Assembly (NCBI RefSeq): GCF_013409005.1 | Contig: NZ_JACBZO010000001.1 | Span: forward strand, 868,001 to 932,000 | DNA: 64,000 nt | Direction of reading: 5' to 3' | From: Demequina lutea | GTDB lineage: Bacteria; Actinomycetota; Actinomycetes; Actinomycetales; Demequinaceae | Shown here: piece after piece, positions 1-8,900 of the stretch | Position numbering within the stretch: the stretch's first letter is position 1 | Layout of the letters: every line of letters starts with the position of its first letter | Made by a program: the position numbers and the translations under genes | Notes under the pieces: model-generated | What the model saw: only the letters and a program-made list of their open reading frames with translations | What the model was told of the DNA's origin: nothing | Databases searched by the model: none

Positions 1-2
1 CG

Positions 3-2975
3 GCCGCGCTCAGGGACAGGGTGTCGGTCGCGATCGGCGTTCCCACCTCGGTGCCCATGGCGCGTACCCCCGCAGCGACGGCCTTCGCGATATTGAATGC
101 CCAAGCGACGCTTCTTGGCGAACCGCGGCCCAGCCTGGTGTCTGGCGCGGAGCAGGATGTCGTCTTGCGCGAACTGCTCGAGGGGCGCATCGGCGGCAGG
201 GCGGCGCGCCTCGAGTGGGGCGCGGACCTCCCCGACGAGGCGACGGTGTTGCCAGCCTTTAGGGAAGAGCTCCGAAATCTCCTGATGAGGGCAGCCGAGG
301 CAGACCTGGACCCGCAAGCCCTGCATGCTCTGGGGGTCGCGTCCGGTCGCGAGGAGTGGGTCGCTGCGGCACAGGTCTATGCCGAGTACGAAGGCGTCAT
401 GGCGCTGCGCTCGACGCCCGCAGACCAGGGTGCGAGGTATGACCCCGCGACCATCGTCGCCAGGGCTGCGGACGCCTTGGCGTCCTGGGAGCACGAGGTG
501 GGCGGCGAGCCTCCGTCATGGGATCTTGTCATCGTCGACGACTACCAGGACGCGACGGTGGCGACTACGGCGCTCCTGAGGCAAATGGCGGCGCGTGGCT
601 CCCGGTTGGTGCTCATCGGCAACGCTGACGAGTCCGTGCAGGGTTACCGGGGCGCCGTTCCTGGTGCTTTGCACGCGGCCACCGACGCAAGGGGCCTCGG
701 TGCCGTGCGAATTGAACTTGAGAGTGATCACAGGCAATCGGGCGTCCTGGCGGCGGTGACGGGGAACATCGCCGGTCGCGTCGGTGTGAAGGGCATCGGC
801 AGCGCGAGGGCGACGGCGCGCGTTGCCGTCGCGAGCGCACGTTCGCGCGAAGACGATGCTGGGCCGTCCCCGGTGACGGTGATCACGGCCCCGCACGGCT
901 ATGGCCAATCCCGCGCGATTGCGGCGGAATTGCGCAGGGCGCGGCATGGGCTCGAGGGCCCCGCGACTCCGTGGGGACGCATGGCGGTGATCGCGAGGTC
1001 GACCATGGTTCTGAGATCCTTGCGGTCGGACCTTTTGGCGGCGGACATCCCATGCGAGTCCCTGGGCGAGGGAGTCGCGCTCCACAAGGAGCCAGCGGTA
1101 TCGCCACTGTTGACGATCCTGCGCGTGGCACTCGGCACGCCGTGGACCGAGGACGACGCGGTCGAGGTTCTCACTTCGCGCCTGATCGGACTCGACCCCG
1201 TGAGCGTGCGGAGGCTGCGCAGAGAACTCGTGCGCGAGGAGCGGTCGAGCGGGGGTTTGCGGTCATCGAACGAGTTGTTGGTTGAGGCCCTCGCGCAACC
1301 GGGAGGATTTGCCTCACTCGCGGGCTCGGAGGCGGTCGCCGCAGGGCGCGCTTGCGCGGCCGTTGTGGCGGCAGGCTCCAAGGTGGCGAGCGGGAACGCG
1401 ACGGTGGGCGAGGTGGTGTGGGCCGCCTGGGAAGCCCTCGGCGTTGCCGATGCTTGGAGGGAATCTGCACTCTCCGGATCCGCGAGGGACGATGCCGACC
1501 TCGACGCGATCATCGGCCTGTTGAGGGCCGCTCAAACATTCACCGAGCGACTGCCAGAGGCGCGAGCCGAGGCGTTCCTCGACTACCTCGAGGGCCAGGA
1601 CTTTGCCGCCGATAGTTTGGGCGCCCGTGCCGCCACGGCAAACGCCGTGTCCTTCGCGACGGCAGCGTCGGCCCAAGGGCGCGAGTGGGACGTGGTCGTC
1701 ATCGCCGGACTCGAGGAGGGCGCCTGGCCGCGTCTCACCTTGCGCGACTCGGTGTTGGGGGCGCAACGGCTGGCGGACGCGGTTGCCGATGGACCCGTCG
1801 GCGCCGCGGAGAGGGCAACGGGGAGCGCTGACCTTCGTTCGGCGCGCACCGCCGTGCTGGATGACGAGACGCGCGCGCTCCTCGTTGCCGCCTCGCGGGC
1901 GCGTACGCAACTCACCGTGACCGCAGTGGATGACGGCGAGACGCGGCCATCGAGATTCATGGCGCTCATCGAGCAAGCGGCCGGCGTGACGAGGATCGCC
2001 GCCTCTTCACGGCGTGGCGTTGCGGACCTGAGGTCGGCGGTCGCCGCGCTACGGTCGGGGGCGGACCTGCCTGCCTCAGGTTCCACTCACGCAAGCGACG
2101 ACGGCGACGCGGAGCAGGCCCTGGTCGGGTCACGAGCGACGATGCTCGCGTGGCTCGCCAGGGAGGGGGTCGCGGGGGCGGACCCCGACGCGTGGCACGG
2201 CGTCGCGGTGCCGTCGACGGGCGAGGCGTTCTGGCGCGACGACGAGGCGGTGAGGGTCTCGCCATCCAAGGTTGAGTGGGTCGAGAAGTGCGCGCTGCGC
2301 TGGGCGCTCGAGTCCCAGGGCGGTACGCGCGAGTCCACTTCTGCTCAGGAGGTGGGGAGTCTGCTGCACGCGATCGCAGAGGAGCACCCGCACGGGGGTG
2401 CCGAAACGATCCTCGCCGATTTCGATGCACGGTGGACCGCGGCCTACGGGCTCGACACCTGGCCCGAGCGCGCGGCCTACGCGAGAGGTCGCGAGATGGC
2501 GGTGCGGCTTGCGGCGTACCTCGACTCGCGTGCGGACCGCGAGGTGCTGGTCGAGCACCCCTTCAAGCTCGAGTTGGGAAGGGCGATCCTGTCGGGGAAG
2601 GCCGACCGCATCGAGTTGCGCGATGAGGGCGCCTACGTGGTTGACCTCAAGACTGGACGTTCAGTGCCGACGGCGGCAGAGGCCGCCGAAAACGGCCAGC
2701 TCGCGATGTACCAACTCGCGGTTGCCGAGGGGGCGGTGCCTGGAGTGGGAGTGGCCGCGGGGGCCGAACTCGCGTATCTGTCGACAGGCAAGGCGGGGGC
2801 GATCCGGTCTCAAGACAGCGTCGATCCCGAGCTCGCGAGGGCGCGGCTCGACGCCGTGGTCGAGACCATGACGGACGCGCGGTTTCCCGCGCTCGTCAAC
2901 GACGCATGCGGTTCGTGCGCGTTGCGCCGCTCGTGCCCCGCGCACGCCGAGGGGACGCAGGTGACGGACTCATGA
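3..2975 (+). CDS. adnA: AdnA-like helicase-nuclease subunit (5' partial)
   Basis: Subunit of the actinobacterial AdnAB motor-nuclease that resects double-strand breaks in the cytoplasm, the counterpart of RecBCD/AddAB. The frame is open from base 3, and the Walker A region lies upstream of the window, so the gene is cut by the window edge and GTG 21 is not the true start. Visible UvrD-like signs are a motif II variant (VIVDDYQDA, near residue 167 counted from base 21), GNADESVQGYRGA, and a motif VI-like VAASRAR. A C-terminal RecB/Cas4-type nuclease follows: GKADRIEL, then VVDLKTG and QLAMYQLA. One Cys before the nuclease (VEKC) and three at the end (CGSCALRRSC) match the Fe-S cluster ligands known from this family. 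The stop overlaps the adnB start (ATGA), so the two are translationally coupled. The A/B assignment follows gene order in mycobacteria. Confidence 0.88.
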   Translation, partial: AALRDRVSVAIGVPTSVPMARTPAATAFAILNAQATLLGEPRPSLVSGAEQDVVLRELLEGRIGGRAARLEWGADLPDEATVLPAFREELRNLLMRAAEADLDPQALHALGVASGREEWVAAAQVYAEYEGVMALRSTPADQGARYDPATIVARAADALASWEHEVGGEPPSWDLVIVDDYQDATVATTALLRQMAARGSRLVLIGNADESVQGYRGAVPGALHAATDARGLGAVRIELESDHRQSGVLAAVTGNIAGRVGVKGIGSARATARVAVASARSREDDAGPSPVTVITAPHGYGQSRAIAAELRRARHGLEGPATPWGRMAVIARSTMVLRSLRSDLLAADIPCESLGEGVALHKEPAVSPLLTILRVALGTPWTEDDAVEVLTSRLIGLDPVSVRRLRRELVREERSSGGLRSSNELLVEALAQPGGFASLAGSEAVAAGRACAAVVAAGSKVASGNATVGEVVWAAWEALGVADAWRESALSGSARDDADLDAIIGLLRAAQTFTERLPEARAEAFLDYLEGQDFAADSLGARAATANAVSFATAASAQGREWDVVVIAGLEEGAWPRLTLRDSVLGAQRLADAVADGPVGAAERATGSADLRSARTAVLDDETRALLVAASRARTQLTVTAVDDGETRPSRFMALIEQAAGVTRIAASSRRGVADLRSAVAALRSGADLPASGSTHASDDGDAEQALVGSRATMLAWLAREGVAGADPDAWHGVAVPSTGEAFWRDDEAVRVSPSKVEWVEKCALRWALESQGGTRESTSAQEVGSLLHAIAEEHPHGGAETILADFDARWTAAYGLDTWPERAAYARGREMAVRLAAYLDSRADREVLVEHPFKLELGRAILSGKADRIELRDEGAYVVDLKTGRSVPTAAEAAENGQLAMYQLAVAEGAVPGVGVAAGAELAYLSTGKAGAIRSQDSVDPELARARLDAVVETMTDARFPALVNDACGSCALRRSCPAHAEGTQVTDS

Positions 2976-5900
2976 CCGAGACTCAGGGCATCCACGAGGG
3001 CCTCGTCGACGGACAAGGGCGCGGCCCCGAGCAGCTGGCCGCAATCGTCGACCCCGACAGGACACTCACCGCCGAACAGGCTGCCATTGTGGGGGCCGGA
3101 CTCGGTCCGGCGCTCGTCGTCGCGGGGGCGGGTTCCGGCAAGACGGAGACGCTCTCGCTGAGGATTCTCTACCTGCTCGACAACGCCAAGACGCTCTTCG
3201 GCCGCGACCTGTCTCCCGACGAAATTCTGTGCCTCACCTTCACCCGCAAGGCCGCTGCGGAGATCTCGGAACGCGCATCGGCGCGCATCACGTCCGTCTT
3301 CGGCCAGGACCCAAACAGGCCGGACGTGACGGTCGCGACGTACAACGGCTACGCCGCCGAACTCGCCGCCGAACACGGGCTGAGGGTCGCGGTCGATCCG
3401 GGCGCGACGATCCTCACGAATGCCTCACTGTGGCAATTGGCCGACTCCGTCGTGCAGTCGTGGGACCGTGCCGTCGAGACCGAGGCGGCGGTCAGCACCG
3501 TGACCGTTGCGCTCGCGCGTTTGGCGGCCCAGGCGCGAGACCACAGGGTCGCTCCGTCGGAACTGAGGCGGTGGGCCGCGGAGGCCCTCGCCTTCATGAC
3601 CGGCCTTCCCAAGAAGCAGGGGGACGGTGCGCCGGGGACCTTTACTCAGGACCTTGAGCGCTACGTGGGAAAGCTCCGCACGCTCGTGTCGATGGCCGAC
3701 CTCGTCGAGGAGTTCGATGCGCGCAAGAGGGCGGGTTCGTTCCTGGACTTTTCCGACCAGGTCGACGTCGCGGTGCGCCTTTCGCACATCGGGTACGTGC
3801 AACAGAGCGAGAGGGCGCGCTTCGCTGCGGTCCTGCTCGACGAGTTCCAGGACACCTCGCCGCCGCAGCTCGATCTGTTTGCCCACATGTTTGGCGCCTC
3901 GCACCCCGTGATGGCCGTGGGCGACCCCAACCAGGCAATTTATGGCTTCCGTGGCGCCTCGGCCGATGCCTTGCGGCAGTTTGTCGCACGCTTTGGCGGC
4001 GAGGGGGTCGCGAGGCACACGCTGTCGGTGAGCTGGCGCAACGAGGCGTCGGTGCTCTCCGCCGCGAATGCGGCCGTAGTCCCGCTGGCCGTGGGGTCGA
4101 TTGTCGGCGTCCCGCTGCGTTCCCGTGGTGAGGAGTTGGGCAGGCCCGAGCCATCGAGGGCCGCGCCCGGTGTCGTCGCCTCGCGCCACGTCACCCTCGA
4201 AGACGAGGCCCTCGCGGTCGTTGACTTCATCAAGGCGAGGCGGCGTGAACTGAGGCACAGGCCATCGGCGCCCGTGACCGCCGCGATTCTGTGTCGCAGG
4301 AGGGCACAATACGGTGCGCTCGTCGACGCTCTTGCGGCCGCGGGCGTCGACTACGAGGTGGTCGGCCTTGGCGGGTTGCTCGACGTTCCCGAGGTTGCCG
4401 ATCTCCTCGCGTTGCTCCAGGTGGCACACGACCCTTCGCGCGGCGACGCGGCCATGCGGCTCCTCACGGGCGAGAGGGTGTGCCTGGGCCCGCGTGACCT
4501 CGCGGCGCTCTACGACCGCGCCGAGCAACTCGCGGGCTCGCGCGAGGAGCGCGAAGGCAACCCGAGCGTCGTCGATGCGCTCGCGTCGTTGCCTGCCCGC
4601 GGCTGGGCGTCTCCCGCCGGACGGTCTCTCACCCCGGAGGCGAGCCGGAGGCTTGGTGCTCTCGCAGCGGTCATCGACTCCGTGCGACGCCACACGTATC
4701 TCACGCTTCCCGAACTGGTGATGTTCGCCGAGCGCGCGTGGGGGCTCGACATTGAGGCGGCCTCGGCCCGTCCCGATGGGAGGGCCCGCAGGGCGGTCGA
4801 TGCCTTTGCCGACGCGACGCGATCCTTTGCGGCAGGCGCCAGGCATGCGACTCTTGGGGCCTTCTTGTCGTGGCTCGACGCCGCGCGTGAAGAAGAGAAT
4901 GGCCTTGATGCCCCCGTCCGCGAGCCCGATCCCGCTGCGGTGCAATTGCTGACGGTCCACGGCGCGAAGGGCCTCGAGTGGGATGTCGTCGCGGTTCCTG
5001 GGCTCAACGACGGGCAATTCCCCAAGGTAGGGGTGCCGTCGGCACGTACCCCCCACTACACCGACTCGGGATGGCTCGACGGCGTGGGCAATGTTCCCTT
5101 CGAACTTCGCCTCGACAGGGACCAGTTGCCGCACTGGGCGTTCAGGGACTCGCGCGATCACAAGGAGCTCGCCGCGAGCGTCGGCGAGTTCCGCGAGGCC
5201 TCCGGGATGTACCGACTCGACGAGGAGCGCAGGCTGTTCTACGTGGCGCTCACGAGGGCGCGCAGTCATGTGCTGCTCAGCGGGTCGTGGTTCGGCACCG
5301 GCGTCAAGCCGTTCGCGCCGTCGCCCTACGTGACCGGCCTTGTCGACTCGGGAGACTTGGATGTCGGAGTGTGGGAGGACTGTCCCGAGGATGGCGCGCC
5401 CGCGGCCGCGATGGTCGAGCCACGTCCATGGCCCAGGCCCGCCACCGCGGCTCAGGAGGCGAGGAGGGCGTTCGCCGAGCGTGTGCGTCTGGCGACTGCA
5501 ACGCTTCCCTCCGACGGTTGGGACGAGAACCTGCCTTTGGCGCGCGAGGTTGCCGTGATGCTTGCGGAGAGGGCTTCACGGTCCCAAAACGCGGGCGACG
5601 TCCTCTTGCCCGCGCACCTGTCCACGTCGGCCCTCGTGGCGATGAGGCGCGATCGCGAGTCGTTCGCGCGGCAGTTGCGCAGGCCCGTGCCCGTCGAGCC
5701 GACGGCCGCCGCGCACACAGGGTCGGCGCTTCACGCGTGGATCGAGGCCCGCTTTGGCCACGTTCCGTTGTGGGAGGACGAGGATGCCCAAGACGACGAG
5801 GCGACGGTCCTCGACGCCCTCAAGGAGACGTTCCTCGCCTCGGAGTGGGCCGCGCGCACGCCGAGCCATGTTGAGGCCGATGTGGAACTTCCGGTGGGAG

Positions 5901-6181
5901 GCGTGACGATTCGCTCGCGCATTGACGCGGTCTTTGCTCCAGGAGCGGGCCTCGACCGCGTGACCGTCGTCGACTGGAAATCCGGCAGACCCCCGAGCGA
6001 CCCGGAGGAGCGGCAAGCGCGTGAAGTCCAACTTGCGATGTATCGCTTGGCGTGGGCCGCACGAGAGGGGTTGAGCATCGACGAGGTTGATGCCGCGTTC
6101 TACTACGTGGGCGCCGACGCCACCGTGCGCCCCGAGCGGCTGCTGGGCCGCGAGGAGATTGAGGCGCTGATTTCGGGCTAG
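2972..6181 (+). CDS. adnB: AdnB-like helicase-nuclease subunit
   Basis: Second AdnAB subunit: a UvrD-family 3'-5' motor fused to a PD-(D/E)XK nuclease, 1069 aa. Start ATG 2972 is chosen because it overlaps the adnA stop as ATGA; the frame opens 22 codons earlier inside adnA. Walker A GAGSGKTET places the lysine at residue 57, close to the essential AdnB lysine known in mycobacteria. Motif II LLDEFQDTSPPQ lies near residue 288, GDPNQAIYGFRGAS follows, and motif VI LFYVALTRAR lies near 755. The nuclease carries VVDWKSGRPP near residue 998 and REVQLAMYRLAW. Both ATPase and nuclease signatures look intact. Immediately downstream lies a diguanylate cyclase gene with its own ribosome binding site. 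Confidence 0.92.
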   Translation: MTETQGIHEGLVDGQGRGPEQLAAIVDPDRTLTAEQAAIVGAGLGPALVVAGAGSGKTETLSLRILYLLDNAKTLFGRDLSPDEILCLTFTRKAAAEISERASARITSVFGQDPNRPDVTVATYNGYAAELAAEHGLRVAVDPGATILTNASLWQLADSVVQSWDRAVETEAAVSTVTVALARLAAQARDHRVAPSELRRWAAEALAFMTGLPKKQGDGAPGTFTQDLERYVGKLRTLVSMADLVEEFDARKRAGSFLDFSDQVDVAVRLSHIGYVQQSERARFAAVLLDEFQDTSPPQLDLFAHMFGASHPVMAVGDPNQAIYGFRGASADALRQFVARFGGEGVARHTLSVSWRNEASVLSAANAAVVPLAVGSIVGVPLRSRGEELGRPEPSRAAPGVVASRHVTLEDEALAVVDFIKARRRELRHRPSAPVTAAILCRRRAQYGALVDALAAAGVDYEVVGLGGLLDVPEVADLLALLQVAHDPSRGDAAMRLLTGERVCLGPRDLAALYDRAEQLAGSREEREGNPSVVDALASLPARGWASPAGRSLTPEASRRLGALAAVIDSVRRHTYLTLPELVMFAERAWGLDIEAASARPDGRARRAVDAFADATRSFAAGARHATLGAFLSWLDAAREEENGLDAPVREPDPAAVQLLTVHGAKGLEWDVVAVPGLNDGQFPKVGVPSARTPHYTDSGWLDGVGNVPFELRLDRDQLPHWAFRDSRDHKELAASVGEFREASGMYRLDEERRLFYVALTRARSHVLLSGSWFGTGVKPFAPSPYVTGLVDSGDLDVGVWEDCPEDGAPAAAMVEPRPWPRPATAAQEARRAFAERVRLATATLPSDGWDENLPLAREVAVMLAERASRSQNAGDVLLPAHLSTSALVAMRRDRESFARQLRRPVPVEPTAAAHTGSALHAWIEARFGHVPLWEDEDAQDDEATVLDALKETFLASEWAARTPSHVEADVELPVGGVTIRSRIDAVFAPGAGLDRVTVVDWKSGRPPSDPEERQAREVQLAMYRLAWAAREGLSIDEVDAAFYYVGADATVRPERLLGREEIEALISG

Positions 6182-6294
6182 ACGGGGCTACAAGGCGCGC
6201 TCCGCGCGTGCGCAATCTCACATTGCCGCCCCTTGAAAGGGGGGCGCGACGGACGATGAGGAGACACGAGACCCAATCAAGGGGGTGAATCGTC

Positions 6295-7842
6295 GTGCAT
6301 GAGGCGGTGTTGCTCTGGGTGTACGGCACGTCGGCCCTGATCGCGGTCGTCGTGATCTTCGCCACCGTTCGCGCACCCGGCTTGTCTTCACTGCGCGTCG
6401 GACTACTCATCTACCTCACGGGCACCGCGTGGTGGGCGACCGTCGACCTGCTGCGCGTGATCATCGGGCCCTCGTCGGTCCAGGCGATCGAGGCGTGGAC
6501 CATGCCCGCGCTCGCCTTGGTCGTCGCGGGCATCCGCGCGGGTATTCACGGGGCGACGCATCCGGGTCGGAAACTCTCCGCTCCTGATGTGGTGGGCTTC
6601 GCCGCTCACCCGGCGCTGACCGTCATCGCGGCTTCGTTGCCAATGCTGTGGGGGCTCGTCGCGGTCAAGGGTGAGGACGGCTCGGTGGCCTACGGGCCGC
6701 TCTTTTGGGCGAACGTGGCGATCACATATTCGCTCTTCACGATCGCCACGATCGAAATGTTCAAGGGTCGTCACGATTCTTCGATCTTTACGGGCAGGAA
6801 TGCGCCGTTGATCGCATCGTTCTGGGCGATTCCGATCGTCGCGAGTGTCGTGACGGTCGTCATCTCGAGTCCCGCCGGCATCGACCTCACGGCGCCCGCA
6901 TTCGCATTGACATCCTTGTTGATTTGGCGCGCCGTCGTACCGTTGGAGATGCGCCAAGCAGTCCGGATTGCGCGCTCCCAGGTACTCGAGGAGCTCGCCG
7001 ATGCCGTCATCGTCCTTGGCAACCAAGGCCACATCCTCGACGCCAACGCGGCCGCATTGAGGGTGGTTGGCGCGCAAGGCCCCGCATCCGCGTACATTGA
7101 CAAGCCCTTGCGGCAAGTGTGGCCGTGCATCGCGGACGCGGTGATGCATCCCGGCGAGCACGATCTGACAGTCGCGGGAGCTGACGTTGTCCTGGACGTG
7201 ACGATCTCGCCGTTGTCGGAGGCAAACGGGGCGCCAAGCGGTCGCGCAGTCGTGTTGCGAGACGTGACCGATGCGGTGCTGCAGCGCCGCGAGCTCGCGC
7301 ACTTGCGCACCGAGTTGGCCGACCTTGTGGTGCGTGACGCCGTCACAGGGCTGCATAACCGTCGCTACGCGGAACAGACGCTCCCGCAATCTCTGGCGAG
7401 ATGTGTCGCCAAGCGCGTGCCGATGAGCATCGCCGTCATTGACGTGGATCACTTCAAGGCCGTGAACGACACATATGGCCACCCAGTGGGGGACAGGGTG
7501 TTACGGGAACTTGCGAGCGCGATGCTTGAGGAGGTCCCCTCGTCAACGCTCGCCAGGATCGGCGGCGAGGAGTTCCTGATTCTGCTTCCCGGGCTCACGA
7601 GCGAGCAGGCGTTCGCGCATACCGAAGGGCTCCGCGACGCGTGTGCGCGTGCGTCGGTGTCGACTCGGGAGGGGGCCCTCCACGTGACCGTCAGTGCGGG
7701 TGTTGCGACCACGGGGGACGGCGCCCGCTCGGTCGCAGTCCTGATGGATGCCGCCGACGCGGCGCTCTATCACGCCAAGCGCGAGGGCCGTGATCGCACC
7801 TGTGTGGCCCAGCCGGGGTTCGTAGCCGTGGGTGGCGCCTGA
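6295..7842 (+). CDS. 7TM-PAS-GGDEF diguanylate cyclase
   Basis: Membrane sensor predicted to make cyclic di-GMP from two GTP. Seven hydrophobic segments fill residues about 3-220, resembling the 7TM region found before histidine kinases and cyclases. A PAS-like region (LEELADAVIVLGNQGHILDANAAA) follows, then a GGDEF domain from about residue 350. The catalytic motif reads GGEEF at residues 423-427, with DHFKAVNDTYGH upstream, so the enzyme looks active. The allosteric RxxD I-site is absent: VPSS occupies that place, so product inhibition through that site is not expected. GTG start, with AAGGGGG at 6279-6285 as ribosome binding site. It sits 113 bp after adnB and converges on the phosphotransferase gene. 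The signal sensed is unknown. Confidence 0.88.
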   Translation: MHEAVLLWVYGTSALIAVVVIFATVRAPGLSSLRVGLLIYLTGTAWWATVDLLRVIIGPSSVQAIEAWTMPALALVVAGIRAGIHGATHPGRKLSAPDVVGFAAHPALTVIAASLPMLWGLVAVKGEDGSVAYGPLFWANVAITYSLFTIATIEMFKGRHDSSIFTGRNAPLIASFWAIPIVASVVTVVISSPAGIDLTAPAFALTSLLIWRAVVPLEMRQAVRIARSQVLEELADAVIVLGNQGHILDANAAALRVVGAQGPASAYIDKPLRQVWPCIADAVMHPGEHDLTVAGADVVLDVTISPLSEANGAPSGRAVVLRDVTDAVLQRRELAHLRTELADLVVRDAVTGLHNRRYAEQTLPQSLARCVAKRVPMSIAVIDVDHFKAVNDTYGHPVGDRVLRELASAMLEEVPSSTLARIGGEEFLILLPGLTSEQAFAHTEGLRDACARASVSTREGALHVTVSAGVATTGDGARSVAVLMDAADAALYHAKREGRDRTCVAQPGFVAVGGA

Positions 7843-7872
7843 CCTCAGGTGGCGCTTGCCTCCCTTGCGGGC

Positions 7873-8796
7873 CTAGCTCTCGAAGAGCATGGCCTCGAGG
7901 TCGCGAAGCATCCCCTGACCGTCCGAGATGACGTTGTCGTTTTCGGTGCGCACGCCAAACATGAGCCACCGCAGCAGCGCGAGCTCGGAGGCGAGTCGGG
8001 CGCGGTCAACCAAGTGAGGGTCGCGAACCTCGCGCCTGCGCATGGTGTACGCCTCGATGATGGACTCAAATACTTCGTCGGGCGCGGCGGCGGCAAGCCA
8101 GGCGAGATCGTCGGCGGGGTCGGCGACGCGGGCATCCATCCAGTCGACGACGCCAGCAACGATCCCCTCGCGCACCAAGATCTGGTGCTCTCCGAGGTCG
8201 CCGTGGGTCACGGTGGGTTCGAAGCGCCACCATGCGACATTCTCGAGTTGGCGTTCCCACCTGTCCGCCAATCGAGGCGGCACCAGGCCGGTCTCCACTC
8301 CGGTGTCGAGCTCCGCCATGCGTCGGTCGCGATAATCCGCGGCCTCATACACCGGCAGGCCCTGATCCTCGACCAAAGAGACGGGCAACTCGTGGATCTC
8401 GGCGAGCGTCCTGCCGATCGATGCCGCGAGCCCGGGCCCAGGTTCGACGGCGGCAAGCGTGAGCGGCGTGCCTGCCACCTCCGTGTAGACGACGGCGCGT
8501 CCACCGTCCTCGCCCGTCAGAATTGCGGAGCCCGCCGGACGGGGAACATCGAACTCGATGAGTCCCGCTTCGTGGGCCCTGCCGAGAGCGAGCAACAGTC
8601 CGCGCTCTGCCTCGAGCGCAGCGCCGGCGGCGGCTCTCTTGGGCGCGCGGACGACCCACCTCTTGCCCGTTGCGTCCTTGACGACCACGACGTCAAAGTC
8701 GGCATCGGTGTTCGGGCTGCGCAACACGTCATACACGTCGAGGCCGGGAACTGCGACCGAGGCGAGGGCGGCGAGCGCGAGAGGTGAGCGGGGCAC
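7873..8796 (-). CDS. APH-family phosphotransferase (kinase fold)
   Basis: Cytoplasmic protein of the aminoglycoside/macrolide phosphotransferase fold, 307 aa; substrate unknown. The catalytic loop reads HGDLGEHQ and the metal loop VVDWMDARVADP. In most family members the residue after HGD-x4 is Asn, but here it is Gln; macrolide phosphotransferases also deviate at this place, with His. An APH-like gene often sits between AdnAB and NudC in actinobacteria, which argues for a housekeeping rather than an acquired resistance role. GTG start 8796 is supported by a TACGGT hexamer 6 nt upstream. It is divergent from nudC across 104 bp. Confidence 0.8.
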   Translation of the reverse strand: MPRSPLALAALASVAVPGLDVYDVLRSPNTDADFDVVVVKDATGKRWVVRAPKRAAAGAALEAERGLLLALGRAHEAGLIEFDVPRPAGSAILTGEDGGRAVVYTEVAGTPLTLAAVEPGPGLAASIGRTLAEIHELPVSLVEDQGLPVYEAADYRDRRMAELDTGVETGLVPPRLADRWERQLENVAWWRFEPTVTHGDLGEHQILVREGIVAGVVDWMDARVADPADDLAWLAAAAPDEVFESIIEAYTMRRREVRDPHLVDRARLASELALLRWLMFGVRTENDNVISDGQGMLRDLEAMLFES

Positions 8797-8802
8797 GAAG
8801 CA

Positions 8803-8808
8803 ACCGTA
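8803..8808 (-). promoter_or_regulatory. -10 element of phosphotransferase gene (leaderless)
   Basis: On the minus strand TACGGT ends 6 nt before GTG 8796. No -35 box is recognised. Confidence 0.4.
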
Positions 8809-8887
8809 CGGCGAAACGGCCCCGATGCGCGTGTTCCACGCCGCGTACCAGGTCCGCGCGGTCGATAATGGCGCCCGCGCGTGCGGG

Positions 8888-8893
8888 TACCGT
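8888..8893 (+). promoter_or_regulatory. -10 element of nudC (leaderless)
   Basis: TACCGT ends 7 nt before GTG 8901. The same GGGTACCGT string recurs in front of the DUF3499 gene. Confidence 0.42.
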
Positions 8894-8900
8894 GGAGCGC

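Noticed and set aside
3425..5269. 614-codon open frame on the minus strand inside adnB
   Set aside because: No domain is recognisable and composition is typical of the antisense of GC-rich genes; adnB on the other strand has all family motifs.
6227..6246. CCCCTTgaAAGGGG hairpin between adnB and the GGDEF gene
   Set aside because: Short with an ill-fitting loop and no U-tract; cannot be told from chance in GC-rich sequence.
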